From assembly GCA_937884995.1 (NCBI GenBank), contig CAKZZL010000035.1, forward strand, positions 1 to 64,000: a stretch of 64,000 bases of DNA. Direction: 5' to 3'. Below, in pieces: positions 1 through 9,374 of this stretch. The notes below the pieces were generated by a model that searched no databases, was not told the origin of the DNA, and was given only the letters and a program-made list of their open reading frames with translations. Within the stretch, counting starts at the first letter, position 1. Every line of letters begins with the position of its first letter. The position numbers and the translations under genes are program-made. Origin of the DNA: an uncultured Clostridia bacterium (lineage in GTDB: Bacteria > Bacillota > Clostridia > Oscillospirales > Acutalibacteraceae).

Positions 1-154
1 ATATTATTTCATTTAAGTCTTCGTCCGGCTTTTTTGCATTCCTGCGCGCATTGAACTTCCCGATGCCCAGATAAACAGCATCTGCACCGCTTAAAACAGC
101 GGCTCTGAGACTTTTGGAACTGCCGACAGGTGCCAGAATTTCAGCTTTATTCAT
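1..154 (-). CDS. U32-family peptidase, N-terminal fragment
   Basis: The gene runs off the left edge, so only about the first 51 codons are visible. The N-terminus begins MNKAEILAPVGSSKSLRAAV and continues with SGADAVYLGIGKFNARRNA. This is the characteristic start of the U32 collagenase-like family, whose better-studied members act in tRNA and 23S rRNA hydroxylation. The ATG overlaps the zapA stop region by 8 nt, so the two are translationally coupled. Catalytic and C-terminal domains lie outside the window, so the subfamily cannot be decided. Confidence 0.8.
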   Translation of the reverse strand, partial: MNKAEILAPVGSSKSLRAAVLSGADAVYLGIGKFNARRNAKKPDEDLNEII

Positions 155-527
155 CAATATCTTCTGTGCTTCTTTTTGCAAATAAATCTATTTGGTCATT
201 TTTGAAAGTTTGCTGAGTCTTTAATGTCTCAAGCTCCCTTTTATATTTATCTCTTTCGTTTTTTGCTTTTGTAGCCTCATCAAGATACTCGGCAATTTGT
301 GTGCGGAAATTATCGTCTGCGCTTTTGCTCTTTTCAAGTTCATCAGCCAGTTCCAAAGCCGTAAGTACTGCTGCCTGGTTCATGGTTATAAAGGAAGAAC
401 TTGTAAGAAGAGCTGTTACACGCTTGTCAACTATCTCACCGAGTTTTTTTGTATATTCTTCACTCTCTTCTGTATTAATGAAATAATTTATGCCTGCAAT
501 TGTGATTTTTACACGATTTTTCTTCAT
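147..527 (-). CDS. zapA: Cell division protein ZapA
   Basis: This 126-residue protein matches ZapA in size and layout. An N-terminal globular part (KNRVKITIAGINYFI, then TEESEEYTKKLGEIVDKRV) is followed by a long charged helix from about residue 70 that is predicted to form a coiled coil. ZapA binds FtsZ filaments and promotes their bundling at the Z ring in the cytoplasm. The gene is followed with an 8-nt overlap by a U32 peptidase gene, an arrangement often seen in Firmicutes. No unusual residue is evident. Confidence 0.88.
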   Translation of the reverse strand: MKKNRVKITIAGINYFINTEESEEYTKKLGEIVDKRVTALLTSSSFITMNQAAVLTALELADELEKSKSADDNFRTQIAEYLDEATKAKNERDKYKRELETLKTQQTFKNDQIDLFAKRSTEDIDE

Positions 528-585
528 TGTTTAACACCCCGTTTTCTTAAGTTTATACTACCATAAAAGTCCTTTATTTTCAATA

Positions 586-1179
586 TTATTTTGTCTGCTC
601 ATACTCATCCTTTTTATCAGGCGTTTGAACTTTTTGGTTTTTCCTGTATTCCAATCCTATCCACACAAACGACAGCCACCATGCAAGTATTAAAGCAATG
701 AAAAAGTCAATCCGTCCGTAAGGGAAAATTGTGACTATTGAGAAAAATAAAGCTGCGTCAATATCATTTATGAGCAAATACCACTCTGCAACAACAATCA
801 GCCTTGCAAATGGCATTGCGGTGGAAACGGAAAAGCAAAGACAGGCAATCTGCGGAGCCCAGTATTTCGGAAGCTTTGTCATGCCGGGACTTCTTTTTTC
901 AGGGTCTCCATAGGTTATGTCTGCTAAAAAACGCCTGAGATCATTTTTCTCAGCAGAAACCGGGGATTTGTACTTTATATATGCATAATAGGCCATGATA
1001 AAGTAGATAGCGAAAGTAATAATATTTACGGCAATAAGACCGGGCCACCGGAATTCCAGCATTGTGACAAGAGGGTTTCCCTCCATTGCAAGGTCAGGAG
1101 TCGCATAAAAAGTAAGAAGAAGGTCTGCAACAGTCAAAATAAAATACGAAGATGTCAGGACGAAAAACATTTTTTTCAT
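586..1179 (-). CDS. Multi-pass membrane protein of unknown function
   Basis: The 197-residue product is mostly hydrophobic. I see a probable N-terminal transmembrane segment (residues about 5-27), a second around 48-68, and two or three more in the C-terminal half (about 112-175), separated by a charged cytoplasmic loop (KSPVSAEKNDLRRF region). The C-terminal tail is highly charged. I do not recognise a family and see no catalytic motif. It sits alone between zapA and the divergent ribosomal-protein operon, so context gives no function. Confidence 0.6.
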   Translation of the reverse strand: MKKMFFVLTSSYFILTVADLLLTFYATPDLAMEGNPLVTMLEFRWPGLIAVNIITFAIYFIMAYYAYIKYKSPVSAEKNDLRRFLADITYGDPEKRSPGMTKLPKYWAPQIACLCFSVSTAMPFARLIVVAEWYLLINDIDAALFFSIVTIFPYGRIDFFIALILAWWLSFVWIGLEYRKNQKVQTPDKKDEYEQTK

Positions 1180-1347
1180 GATAGCGTCCCACCCTTATGC
1201 TTTAAGTCTCTGACTTGATTTTAGCATAATTTTTTATGACTAACAATAGGAAACAACGGGAAGAATGGATATATCAGAGAATAGACGGAAAATAAAAATT
1301 TTTGTTGAAATTTTACCGGCCCGGTTGATTTTTTTGCCTGTTTTGCC

Positions 1348-1376
1348 TTGACAACCAGGACTTTATTTGATATTAT
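1348..1376 (+). promoter_or_regulatory. Sigma-A promoter of the rplU operon
   Basis: TTGACA at 1348-1353 and TATTAT at 1371-1376 are separated by 17 bp, which is close to the vegetative consensus. The predicted start of transcription near 1383 leaves an untranslated leader of about 85 nt before rplU. Confidence 0.75.
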
Positions 1377-1379
1377 CTT

Positions 1380-1462
1380 TAAGCCGCATATTAGGGGGTA
1401 GTCTGTATTGCGGGCTGAAAGTGAGAGATCCACCCTCGATAGCGAGTCTATATAAGGTAGGT
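1380..1462 (+). ncRNA. Candidate L21 leader (autoregulatory mRNA structure)
   Basis: The 5' untranslated region of rplU is GC-rich relative to its surroundings and contains pairing possibilities such as GCCGCA with TGCGGGC and AGGG with the later CCCT. Firmicutes rplU operons commonly carry an L21 leader that mediates feedback by the ribosomal protein. I identify it from position and stem-forming segments only, and no covariance comparison was possible. Confidence 0.5.
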
Positions 1463-1468
1463 AAAAAC

Positions 1469-1780
1469 ATGTACGCAATTATTGTTACCGGCGGAAAGCA
1501 GTACAAAGTTACAGATGGTGACGTTGTATTTATCGAAAAGCTTGACGCTGAAGAAAATGCTGAAGTTACTTTTGATAAAGTACTTGCAGTAGGAACAGAT
1601 GACGGTATTAAAACAGGTGCTCCTTATCTTGAGGGCGCAAGTGTTAAAGCAAAGGTCATCAAAAACGGCAAATCAAAGAAGATAGTTGTCTTCACATATA
1701 AGCCGAAGAAAAACGAGAAGCGTAAGATGGGTCATCGTCAGCCATATACCAAGGTTGAGATTACCGCAATTAACGCATAA
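1469..1780 (+). CDS. rplU: 50S ribosomal protein L21
   Basis: The 103-residue protein starts [20 protein letters not shown] and contains the basic C-terminal segment [20 protein letters not shown] typical of L21, which binds 23S rRNA in the large subunit. A longer in-frame reading exists upstream, but the ATG at 1469 gives the exact family length and follows the purine-rich TAAGGTAGG ribosome site. The stop codon shares one base with the start of prp (TAATG), indicating tight coupling in the rplU-prp-rpmA operon. Confidence 0.97.
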   Translation: MYAIIVTGGKQYKVTDGDVVFIEKLDAEENAEVTFDKVLAVGTDDGIKTGAPYLEGASVKAKVIKNGKSKKIVVFTYKPKKNEKRKMGHRQPYTKVEITAINA

Positions 1781-2103
1781 TGACAAAAGTAAAGTTTTCT
1801 TGTCTTGATGATTTAATCTCGGGATTTGAAATCAGCGGACATAGCGGATATGCAGAAGAAGGACAAGACATTGTTTGCAGTGCAGTTTCCTCTGTTGCAT
1901 ATATGGTTGTGAATACTGTTACGGAGATTAAAAAAATCAATGCAAAAGCAGAAGACAAAGACGGATATATCTTTTTCCATATCCCTGATGACAAGCTTGT
2001 TGATTGTCAGGATATAATGGAAGGGATGCTTCTTCATATGAATGAACTGGCAGAGCAATATCCGGATTATTTGAAAGTTGAAAGAGGTGCTTATAATGCT
2101 TAA
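1780..2103 (+). CDS. prp: Ribosomal processing cysteine protease Prp
   Basis: This 107-residue protein has the family signature [18 protein letters not shown], which supplies the His and Cys of the catalytic dyad. Prp cuts the N-terminal extension from ribosomal protein L27 in Firmicutes and some relatives. The neighbouring L27 carries exactly such an extension ([10 protein letters not shown]), so enzyme and substrate are both present and adjacent. The gene starts one base inside the rplU stop and ends 8 nt inside rpmA. Confidence 0.95.
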   Translation: MTKVKFSCLDDLISGFEISGHSGYAEEGQDIVCSAVSSVAYMVVNTVTEIKKINAKAEDKDGYIFFHIPDDKLVDCQDIMEGMLLHMNELAEQYPDYLKVERGAYNA

Positions 2104-2380
2104 GATAAACATTCAGTTATTTGCTCATAAAAAAGGTATGGGTTCAACCAAGAACGGCCGTGACTCAGAATCAAAGAGACTTGGTGTTAAGAGAGCAGAC
2201 GGACAGGCTGTGCTTGCAGGTAACATCCTTGTTAAACAGCGCGGAACGCATATCCATCCCGGCAATAACGTAGGCCGCGGTTCAGACGACACACTCTTTG
2301 CAAAGATTGACGGCAAAGTAAAGTTTGAAAGAATGGGCAAGGACAGAAAGAAAGTTTCTGTTTATCCTGTTGAACAGTAA
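2096..2380 (+). CDS. rpmA: 50S ribosomal protein L27 with cleavable N-terminus
   Basis: The product of 94 residues begins [20 protein letters not shown]. The residues before AHKKG form the extension that Prp removes, exposing the L27 N-terminus that reaches towards the peptidyl-transferase centre. I chose the ATG at 2096 because it follows an AAAGAGGTG ribosome site inside prp; an upstream TTG at 2078 would add six residues not seen in the family. It is the last gene of the operon and is followed by a strong terminator. Confidence 0.96.
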   Translation: MLKINIQLFAHKKGMGSTKNGRDSESKRLGVKRADGQAVLAGNILVKQRGTHIHPGNNVGRGSDDTLFAKIDGKVKFERMGKDRKKVSVYPVEQ

Positions 2381-2403
2381 ATAAAAGATAATAAAAAATT
2401 TAG

Positions 2404-2434
2404 AGAACTGCTGTAAAACAGCGGTTCTTTTTTT
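2404..2434 (+). terminator. Rho-independent terminator after rpmA
   Basis: An 11-bp stem with one G-T pair (AGAACTGCTGT / ACAGCGGTTCT) around an AAA loop is followed by a run of T residues. Confidence 0.9.
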
Positions 2435-2564
2435 AGCTCTCAAAAGGCCTGAATACAGATAAAAAAGCCCCCAAATATTGAAAAACAGCACTGTTAATGG
2501 TATAATTAATTGTTATATCTAAAATAGGGTAATATATTTAAAAAATATGAAAGGAGTGACTATT

Positions 2565-4607
2565 GTGAGCAGGAAAAAGTGGCTTTTAAATTCCATAGAT
2601 AAAAATCTGGCAGCACAGCTGGCAGAGGCTCACAGTCTTGATCCTTTCACGGCATTGATCCTCGTCGCAAGAGGAATCAGTGAATATGAAGATGTAGAAG
2701 AATTCCTTGATAATGACTTCAGCTTTTGTGATCCTTTCCTTATCAAGGATATGGATAAGGCTGTTGAAAGAATAAAACTTGCAATCGAGAAGAATGAAAA
2801 AATTGCAATTTTCGGGGATTATGATGCCGATGGTGTTACATCAACGGCAATAATGATGAAATACCTCAAAAGCCGTGGCCTGCAGCCGGTTAGTCACATA
2901 CCTGACAGGATATCCGAGGGCTATGGCATGAACCGGGAGGCTATAAAGAAAGCATCGGAAGATAAGGTTTCTTTGATAATCACAGTCGATAACGGCATAT
3001 CTGCCGTCGAAGAGGTTGAATATGCAAAAAGTTTAGGGATAGATGTTGTTGTTACAGACCATCACCAGGCAGGCGAAAGCCTACCGGATGCAGCTGCAGT
3101 TGTCGACCCCCACAGAGAAGACTGCAATATACATTTCAAAGAATGGGCAGGAGTCGGCGTAGCATTTAAACTTATTTGTGCTCTCGAAAACGGAGAATAC
3201 TCAGATATTTTGAATGAATATGCCGACATAGTCGCAGTAGGTACCATAGCTGACGTTGTTGACCTGAGAGATGAGAACAGGGCAATAGTCAGATACGGAA
3301 TAGCAAAAATAAACTCCAGTCCCTGCGACGGTATAAATGCATTAAAGCAAATATCAGGCGTAGGAGAAAGATATCTGAGTTCCTTAGGTGTTACATACTC
3401 GCTCGCTCCGAAAATAAACGCAGCAGGCCGCATTGCGAGTGCCGAACTTGCATTAAAGCTTCTGCTTTGTGACAATTTATCGGATGCGCTGAAAATCGCC
3501 GAACAAATCAATGAATGCAATACGCAAAGGCATGATGCCGAAACCGAGATACTGGACGAGGCCGTAAACTTCATTGAATCAAACGAAAAACTGAAATATT
3601 CAAGAATTATTGTTGTCTGCGGAGACGGATGGCATAAAGGTGTCATAGGCATTGTTGCCGCAAAGATTACTGAAAAATACGGACGTCCGGCTATAGTCAT
3701 AAGCTTTGACGGAGATGAAGGAACAGGTTCTGCAAGAAGCATCAAGGATTATTCAATCTATGAAGCTATTAAGTCAACTGAAGATTTACTGACCCATTTC
3801 GGCGGTCACAAACTTGCCGCAGGACTTGGAATAAAAAGAGAAAATGTAAATAAATTCTTTGAAAAGATAAATGAATATGCAGCAAATCAAAGCGTGCCGG
3901 TACCTTGCCTTAATATTGACTGCAAATTAAATCCTGCATATATCAATGCTGATCTTTTAACCTGTCTTGATGCTTTGGAACCATATGGGGCAGGAAACCA
4001 GCAGCCGATTTTCGGAATATATTCTTCTCTTATAAGAGAAATAAGGGAAGTGGGAGAAGGTAAGCATCTTAAATTAGATATTCAAAAATCCGGAACCACT
4101 CTCAGTGCAATGAAATTTTCAACATCTCTTTCAGAATTTCCATACAGAGAAGGAGATATAGTGGATCTTGCGGTTAAAATCGAAAAGAATGAGTTCAAAG
4201 GTAAGATAATGCCGTCAGTTCATATCAAGGATATACGTTTTTCAGGCGCTAATGATGACAGACTTTTCGGCTCGATAGCTCTTTATGAGAAATACAGAAG
4301 ACATGAAAAACTCAATAAGCAGGAAGCAGAATATATGCTTCCGTCAAGAGAGTTTTTGCTGTCTGTATATAACTTCCTGAGACAAAACAGAATATGGCCG
4401 TTCGGCATTGAGACTATGCTTTACAGATTGAAATGTTCTTCAGAATTATATTGCAGACTGAATACCGCAGTTGATGTGCTGGCTGAACTTGGTCTTGTTA
4501 AAATTCAGAATGAAAAATATATTTTTGACGGTGAAGGAAAAAAGACCGAATTAGCCGCTTCAGCTATATTAAATGAACTTAAGGAGATGGGAGGTGCAAG
4601 CCAGTGA
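2565..4607 (+). CDS. recJ: Single-stranded-DNA-specific exonuclease RecJ
   Basis: RecJ degrades single-stranded DNA 5' to 3' in recombination and repair. The DHH phosphoesterase motifs are clear: FGDYDADGVTSTAI near residue 84, VTDHHQ about residue 165, and the DHHA1 region with FGGHKLAAGLG near 415. At 680 residues it has an extra C-terminal part of about 120 residues after the OB-like region, as in many Clostridia. I prefer the GTG at 2565, seven bases after AAGGAGTGA, over the ATG at 2547, which has no ribosome site. The stop overlaps the start of rel by 4 nt. Confidence 0.92.
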   Translation: MSRKKWLLNSIDKNLAAQLAEAHSLDPFTALILVARGISEYEDVEEFLDNDFSFCDPFLIKDMDKAVERIKLAIEKNEKIAIFGDYDADGVTSTAIMMKYLKSRGLQPVSHIPDRISEGYGMNREAIKKASEDKVSLIITVDNGISAVEEVEYAKSLGIDVVVTDHHQAGESLPDAAAVVDPHREDCNIHFKEWAGVGVAFKLICALENGEYSDILNEYADIVAVGTIADVVDLRDENRAIVRYGIAKINSSPCDGINALKQISGVGERYLSSLGVTYSLAPKINAAGRIASAELALKLLLCDNLSDALKIAEQINECNTQRHDAETEILDEAVNFIESNEKLKYSRIIVVCGDGWHKGVIGIVAAKITEKYGRPAIVISFDGDEGTGSARSIKDYSIYEAIKSTEDLLTHFGGHKLAAGLGIKRENVNKFFEKINEYAANQSVPVPCLNIDCKLNPAYINADLLTCLDALEPYGAGNQQPIFGIYSSLIREIREVGEGKHLKLDIQKSGTTLSAMKFSTSLSEFPYREGDIVDLAVKIEKNEFKGKIMPSVHIKDIRFSGANDDRLFGSIALYEKYRRHEKLNKQEAEYMLPSREFLLSVYNFLRQNRIWPFGIETMLYRLKCSSELYCRLNTAVDVLAELGLVKIQNEKYIFDGEGKKTELAASAILNELKEMGGASQ

Positions 4608-6826
4608 ACGAATTCGACTATGAGCCGAAGCCGGTTAACGTTGATGTCGACGTTGTATACTCAAATCTCAGAAGTAAATTTAAGAAAAACAAATACAAGA
4701 AAAATGAGATTGCTTTGATTGACAAGGCTTTTAATATTGCACGCGAATTTCACGGGCAGCAGCTCCGGAGATCGGGAGAACCATACATCATTCACCCGCT
4801 TGCAGTTGCCGAAATTCTCCTGGGCCTCGGTATGGATTATCAGTCAATTGTCGCAGCAATGCTTCATGACACAGTTGAAGATACGCCATATACAATTGAA
4901 GAACTGACAGATGATTTCGGAGAGAGTGTGGCTGTAATTGTAGACGGTGTTACTAAACTCGGACAACTTCAGTTCAGCGATTACCGTACGATAGAGGAAC
5001 AGCAGGCAGAGAATATACGGAAAATGTTCATGGCCATGAACAAGGATATCCGTGTTATCATCGTTAAGCTTGCTGACCGGCTTCACAATATGAGGACGCT
5101 TGAATTTGTAAGCCCTCAAAAGCAAAGAGACAAAGCACTTGAGACTTTGGAAATATATGCACCGATAGCCCATAGATTAGGTATCAGGTCCATAAAAGAT
5201 GAACTCGAAGACAGATCCATCAGGTTCCTGGACCCGGTTGCATATGCCAATATAGAAGAAAAACTAAAAGATTTCAGCAAAACAGGTAATGAATTCCTGC
5301 AGAATACTCAAAAGCAGATAATAGACAGAGTGAAAAAACTCTGTCCCTCTGCCACAATCAGCGGGAGGATCAAGAGTGTACACGGCATATACAGGAAGAT
5401 GTATATGCAAGGTAAGCAGTTTGATGAAATATATGATATTTACGCAGTGCGTATAATTGTCGATAATCTTATAGATTGTTATAACTGTCTCGGTCTTATA
5501 CATGATATGTACCGTCCGCTTCCGGGCCGTTTCAAGGACTATATCTCAACTCCAAAGCCCAATGGCTATCAGTCATTACACACAACCGTTCTCGGAAGAG
5601 ATGCAATTCCTTTTGAAGTCCAGATAAGATCCGTTGACATGCATAAGACGGCAGAATTCGGTATCGCTGCGCACTGGAAATACAAGCTGGGTGTCAACTC
5701 CAACAATGCTGCATTTGATTCCGGGCTTAAGTGGATTCGAGAGATGCTCGAGGCACAACAGCAGGGTGAAGGAGAAATTGTTTCTTCAATAAAGACGGAT
5801 TTGATTCCGGAGGAAGTATTTGTTCTCACGCCCAAGGGTGATGTAATTAATGTACCTCAGGGTTCAACAGTCATAGACTTTGCATATGCAATCCATTCCG
5901 CTGTCGGCAACAAGATGACGGGAGCAAAAGTGGACGGCAGAATCGTGGCTTTGGATTATCAGGTTAAAAACGGCGAGATATGCGAGATACTTACATCACA
6001 GCAGCAAGGCAAAGGCCCAAGCCGTGACTGGCTCAATATCGCTAAGACGAGCAAGGCAAAGAACAGAATCAGATCCTGGTTCAAGAATGAACGTAGGGAA
6101 GAAAATATTGAAGAGGGCAAGAATGAAGTTGAGAGAGAGTTCAGACGCAACTACATTCACCTCAGCAAAGAAGAGTATCCCGAGTTTATCGCAGCTATTA
6201 TCAAGCGTCAGCATTTGGAAAACGAAGATGACTTTTATGCTGCAATAGGATATGGCGGATTGTCCCTTGTCAAACTCATGCCGAGTATCAAGGACTATTA
6301 TCATAAAAATTACGGCAAGAGCGCGGTGGAAAACCGCGACGTTATAGAAGTCAACAGAGAGAAAATCAGAAAGAAAGGCTCAACCGGTGTCATCATTGAC
6401 GGCATGGACAATGTGCTTGTTAAATTTTCCAAATGTTGCAATCCTTTGCCCGGAGACGATATTATCGGCTTTATCACCAGAGGACACGGTGTATCGGTTC
6501 ATAAAAGAGATTGTGAGAACGTGCCTAAAGATATATCAAAATGTGATGACCCCGGCAGATGGATAGAGGCCCATTGGGATTCCGATATAGGGGAGACATA
6601 TAAGGCGACAATCACAATTACTTGCCTTTCAAGAATCGGACTTTTTGCGGAGATTTCTTCTCAGGTCTCAATGATGAACGTCAACATAACGCAGGTTAAT
6701 TCACGTGATTATGCAGACGGCAGAAACATCACTGAACTTGAGGTACAGGTTACAGGTCTTGAACATTTGAAAAAACTTGTTGACAAGATTAAACATATCA
6801 AAGGCGTTTTAAACGTGGAGAGATAA
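4604..6826 (+). CDS. rel: Bifunctional (p)ppGpp synthetase/hydrolase Rel
   Basis: The 740-residue protein has the full RelA/SpoT-homologue layout. An HD hydrolase domain contains HDTVEDT near residue 88. The synthetase domain contains KPNGYQSLHTT near 325. A TGS domain follows around 400-460, then a zinc-finger-like region with CCNPLPGD near 610, and a C-terminal ACT domain. It makes and degrades the stringent-response alarmone in response to uncharged tRNA at the ribosome. Translation starts at GTG in a GTGA overlap with recJ, after GGAGGTG. The order recJ-rel-dtd-MBL-hemZ is common in Clostridia. Confidence 0.96.
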   Translation: MNEFDYEPKPVNVDVDVVYSNLRSKFKKNKYKKNEIALIDKAFNIAREFHGQQLRRSGEPYIIHPLAVAEILLGLGMDYQSIVAAMLHDTVEDTPYTIEELTDDFGESVAVIVDGVTKLGQLQFSDYRTIEEQQAENIRKMFMAMNKDIRVIIVKLADRLHNMRTLEFVSPQKQRDKALETLEIYAPIAHRLGIRSIKDELEDRSIRFLDPVAYANIEEKLKDFSKTGNEFLQNTQKQIIDRVKKLCPSATISGRIKSVHGIYRKMYMQGKQFDEIYDIYAVRIIVDNLIDCYNCLGLIHDMYRPLPGRFKDYISTPKPNGYQSLHTTVLGRDAIPFEVQIRSVDMHKTAEFGIAAHWKYKLGVNSNNAAFDSGLKWIREMLEAQQQGEGEIVSSIKTDLIPEEVFVLTPKGDVINVPQGSTVIDFAYAIHSAVGNKMTGAKVDGRIVALDYQVKNGEICEILTSQQQGKGPSRDWLNIAKTSKAKNRIRSWFKNERREENIEEGKNEVEREFRRNYIHLSKEEYPEFIAAIIKRQHLENEDDFYAAIGYGGLSLVKLMPSIKDYYHKNYGKSAVENRDVIEVNREKIRKKGSTGVIIDGMDNVLVKFSKCCNPLPGDDIIGFITRGHGVSVHKRDCENVPKDISKCDDPGRWIEAHWDSDIGETYKATITITCLSRIGLFAEISSQVSMMNVNITQVNSRDYADGRNITELEVQVTGLEHLKKLVDKIKHIKGVLNVER

Positions 6827-6827
6827 A

Positions 6828-7289
6828 ATGAAAGCAGTTATTCAAAGGGTAAAAAGTGCAAGTGTTACGGTAGATGGCAAGCTTGTAAGTGAAATATCCA
6901 AAGGCTACCTGGTCCTCGTAGGCATAATGGAGGACGATGGCTATGAAGAAATGGAACTTATGGCAAGAAAAATATCTTCCCTTCGTGTTTTCGAAGATGA
7001 AAGCGGCAAAATGAATCTTGATATTCATGATGTCAGCGGTGAGATACTTGCTGTATCACAATTTACTCTTTGCGCTGATGTGAAAAAAGGCAACAGACCT
7101 TCATTCAGCAAGTCCATGGCTCCGAAAGAAGCTGAAAAGCTATATAAGGATTTCTGCGAAAAACTCAGAGAATACGGAGTCAAAACTGTAAAAGAAGGAA
7201 TCTTCGGCGCAGATATGAAGGTAGCACTCATAAATGACGGCCCGGTTACCATCTTATTTGACAGTGATATCTGGAAGAAAAAACAATGA
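6828..7289 (+). CDS. dtd: D-aminoacyl-tRNA deacylase
   Basis: The 153-residue product has the standard Dtd motifs SQFTL (residues about 77-81) and the GNRPSF segment near 90; the C-terminal NDGPVTILFDS segment corresponds to the conserved NxGPVT active-site element. The enzyme removes D-amino acids and glycine mischarged on tRNA. It starts one base after the rel stop and overlaps the next gene by 4 nt, so it belongs to the recJ-rel operon. Confidence 0.95.
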   Translation: MKAVIQRVKSASVTVDGKLVSEISKGYLVLVGIMEDDGYEEMELMARKISSLRVFEDESGKMNLDIHDVSGEILAVSQFTLCADVKKGNRPSFSKSMAPKEAEKLYKDFCEKLREYGVKTVKEGIFGADMKVALINDGPVTILFDSDIWKKKQ

Positions 7290-7915
7290 AAATTGAGAAG
7301 TTAGTATTGGGACCCTTTGAAACAAATACATATTTGCTGGAAAAAGACGGAGAAGCTTTAATAATAGACCCTGCCTGTGACAGCGAGTATATTGATGAAT
7401 TTGTCAGAGATAAGAAAATCCGATATATACTTTTGACTCATGGTCATTTTGATCACATAGGAGGACTTGCAAAACTCTCAGGACTTTGCAAATGCAAAAT
7501 AGTTATAGATAAACATGATTCCCGGATGCTTTCGGATGCCGGAGAAAGCAGATATTCCGATTTCTTTAGCGGAAGTCCGGAAAAGGTCAAGGCTGATATC
7601 GAGACAGAAGGTGGCTGCAGTTTGCCTTTTGCAGGCGGATATATAAAGATAATGCATACACCGGGACATACAGATGGCTCAGTTATATACATTTTTGAAG
7701 ACGAAAAAATATTATTCAGCGGAGATACACTCTTTAAGCTTGGAATGGGGAGAACTGACCTTTGTGACGGGAACCCCGCTGACAATGCTAGAATAGAAAT
7801 GGAGTCTTTGAAAAAAATAGCAAAACTTCCCGGAAATTACAAAGTTTACCCGGGACACGGAGAAATCACAACCTTGGATTATGAAAGACAGTTTAATCCA
7901 TATATGAGAGGCTGA
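7286..7915 (+). CDS. MBL-fold metallo-hydrolase (YqgX/glyoxalase II-like)
   Basis: The 209-residue cytoplasmic protein has the metal-binding motif THGHFDHIGG near residue 52, a second ligand in HTPGHTDGS near 123, an Asp in FSGDTLF and a final His in YPGHGE. This arrangement is typical of compact glyoxalase II-like hydrolases that follow dtd in many Firmicutes. The substrate is not established by sequence. The gene overlaps dtd by 4 nt. Confidence 0.85.
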   Translation: MKIEKLVLGPFETNTYLLEKDGEALIIDPACDSEYIDEFVRDKKIRYILLTHGHFDHIGGLAKLSGLCKCKIVIDKHDSRMLSDAGESRYSDFFSGSPEKVKADIETEGGCSLPFAGGYIKIMHTPGHTDGSVIYIFEDEKILFSGDTLFKLGMGRTDLCDGNPADNARIEMESLKKIAKLPGNYKVYPGHGEITTLDYERQFNPYMRG

Positions 7916-7919
7916 TGTA

Positions 7920-9374
7920 ATGCGCATAAATGTTATAGGGCATAAGTATAACTATGAGATGGAAAAACTCATGCGCATCTTTATGCCGAATGACAAGATT
8001 GAAACCGGTTTTTTCAATGAAGAATGCGAAATAACAACACGCCTTGATGATAAAATTACGGTAAAAGCGAATTTCAGTGATTTTAAGAAAGAACTCTCGG
8101 CTCCCTTGTGCGGGGACAATGAGATGCAGATGGGAAGACTCGTTTATTCCCTTATGAGCGAATACACCGCATTTAATCCTAAATGGGGAGTCTTAACAGG
8201 CGTAAGGCCGACAAAACTTCTCATCTCCACGGAAAAAAGACTTGGAGTGGAGGATGCACATATATATTTCAGCAATGCCCTGCTCGTTACGGAGGAAAAG
8301 TACAAGCTGGCAAAAAGAGTAGCCGATTGTGAAGAAAAAATAATAAACCTGTCCACACCTTCATCTTTCAGCTTATATATCTCGATTCCCTTCTGCCCTT
8401 CCAGATGCAGCTATTGCTCATTTGTTTCTCACTCGGTTGAAAATGAAAAAGCAAAAGCCCTGATAACTGATTATGTCAGATACCTTATAGAGGAAATAAA
8501 GCACCTGGCAAACTTGGCAAAAAAATATATGCTGAGGCTTGAAACAATATATATCGGCGGCGGGACACCTACAATTCTGGAAGCAGATATGCTTTCTGAT
8601 ATCATAAAATCCATAATTGAAAATTTTGATATTTCAACCTGCAGAGAGTTTACTGTGGAGGCGGGACGGCCCGATACTATAACAAGAGAAAAACTTCAAA
8701 GCATATATTCACTCGGAGTTGACAGAATAAGCATAAATCCTCAGACTTTTTCGGATGAAGTTCTTGAAAAGATAGGCAGAAAGCATAAAAGTCAGGATAT
8801 TATAGATGCCTATGAGCTGGCAAGGAATATCGGATTTGATAATATAAATATGGACCTGATTGCCGGACTTCCGGGAGACAGCCCGGAAGGATTCATGGCT
8901 TCGCTTGATAAAGCATATGACTTGTCTCCGGAAAATATAACGGTGCATACTCTGGCACTTAAGAGATCCTCAAAATTCAACACAGAAGGGGATTTCAAGA
9001 TAACGGCGGAAAATGCAAAGAAAGCAGATGTCATGCTCGACTACACATCCGCTAAACTTGACGGCCTATACCACCCCTATTATATGTACAGACAATCAAA
9101 GTCAGCCGGCAATTTGGAAAATGTCGGCTGGTGTAAAGAAGGCAAAGAAAGCCTGTATAACATATACATGATGGAAGAATGCCATACGATTTTCGCTGCA
9201 GGCGCAGGCGCTGTTACAAAACTTAAGGCTCCATCAGGAGATATGATTGAAAGAATATTTAATTTTAAATATCCATTTGAGTATATTTCGGATTTTGACG
9301 AACTTATACGAAGGAAAAGCAGAATCAATGAATTTCTGGACGCAAATACAATCGGAGGTTTGCAGAATGTCTAA
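7920..9374 (+). CDS. hemZ: Radical SAM coproporphyrinogen dehydrogenase HemZ family
   Basis: This 484-residue protein carries the radical SAM cluster CPSRCSYC (Cys159, Cys163, Cys166) after an N-terminal domain of about 150 residues, followed by GGGTPT and a HemN-like C-terminal part. That layout matches the HemZ branch of Firmicutes rather than classical HemN. HemN-family proteins oxidatively decarboxylate coproporphyrinogen III, but HemZ activity is less certain and some family members act elsewhere. No other haem genes are in the window. Its end overlaps the next gene by 8 nt. Confidence 0.82.
   Translation: MRINVIGHKYNYEMEKLMRIFMPNDKIETGFFNEECEITTRLDDKITVKANFSDFKKELSAPLCGDNEMQMGRLVYSLMSEYTAFNPKWGVLTGVRPTKLLISTEKRLGVEDAHIYFSNALLVTEEKYKLAKRVADCEEKIINLSTPSSFSLYISIPFCPSRCSYCSFVSHSVENEKAKALITDYVRYLIEEIKHLANLAKKYMLRLETIYIGGGTPTILEADMLSDIIKSIIENFDISTCREFTVEAGRPDTITREKLQSIYSLGVDRISINPQTFSDEVLEKIGRKHKSQDIIDAYELARNIGFDNINMDLIAGLPGDSPEGFMASLDKAYDLSPENITVHTLALKRSSKFNTEGDFKITAENAKKADVMLDYTSAKLDGLYHPYYMYRQSKSAGNLENVGWCKEGKESLYNIYMMEECHTIFAAGAGAVTKLKAPSGDMIERIFNFKYPFEYISDFDELIRRKSRINEFLDANTIGGLQNV

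Noticed and set aside
3062..3745. Long minus-strand reading frame opposite recJ
   Set aside because: It lies wholly inside recJ, has no ribosome site and gives a Ser/Pro/Ile-rich translation typical of an antisense shadow.
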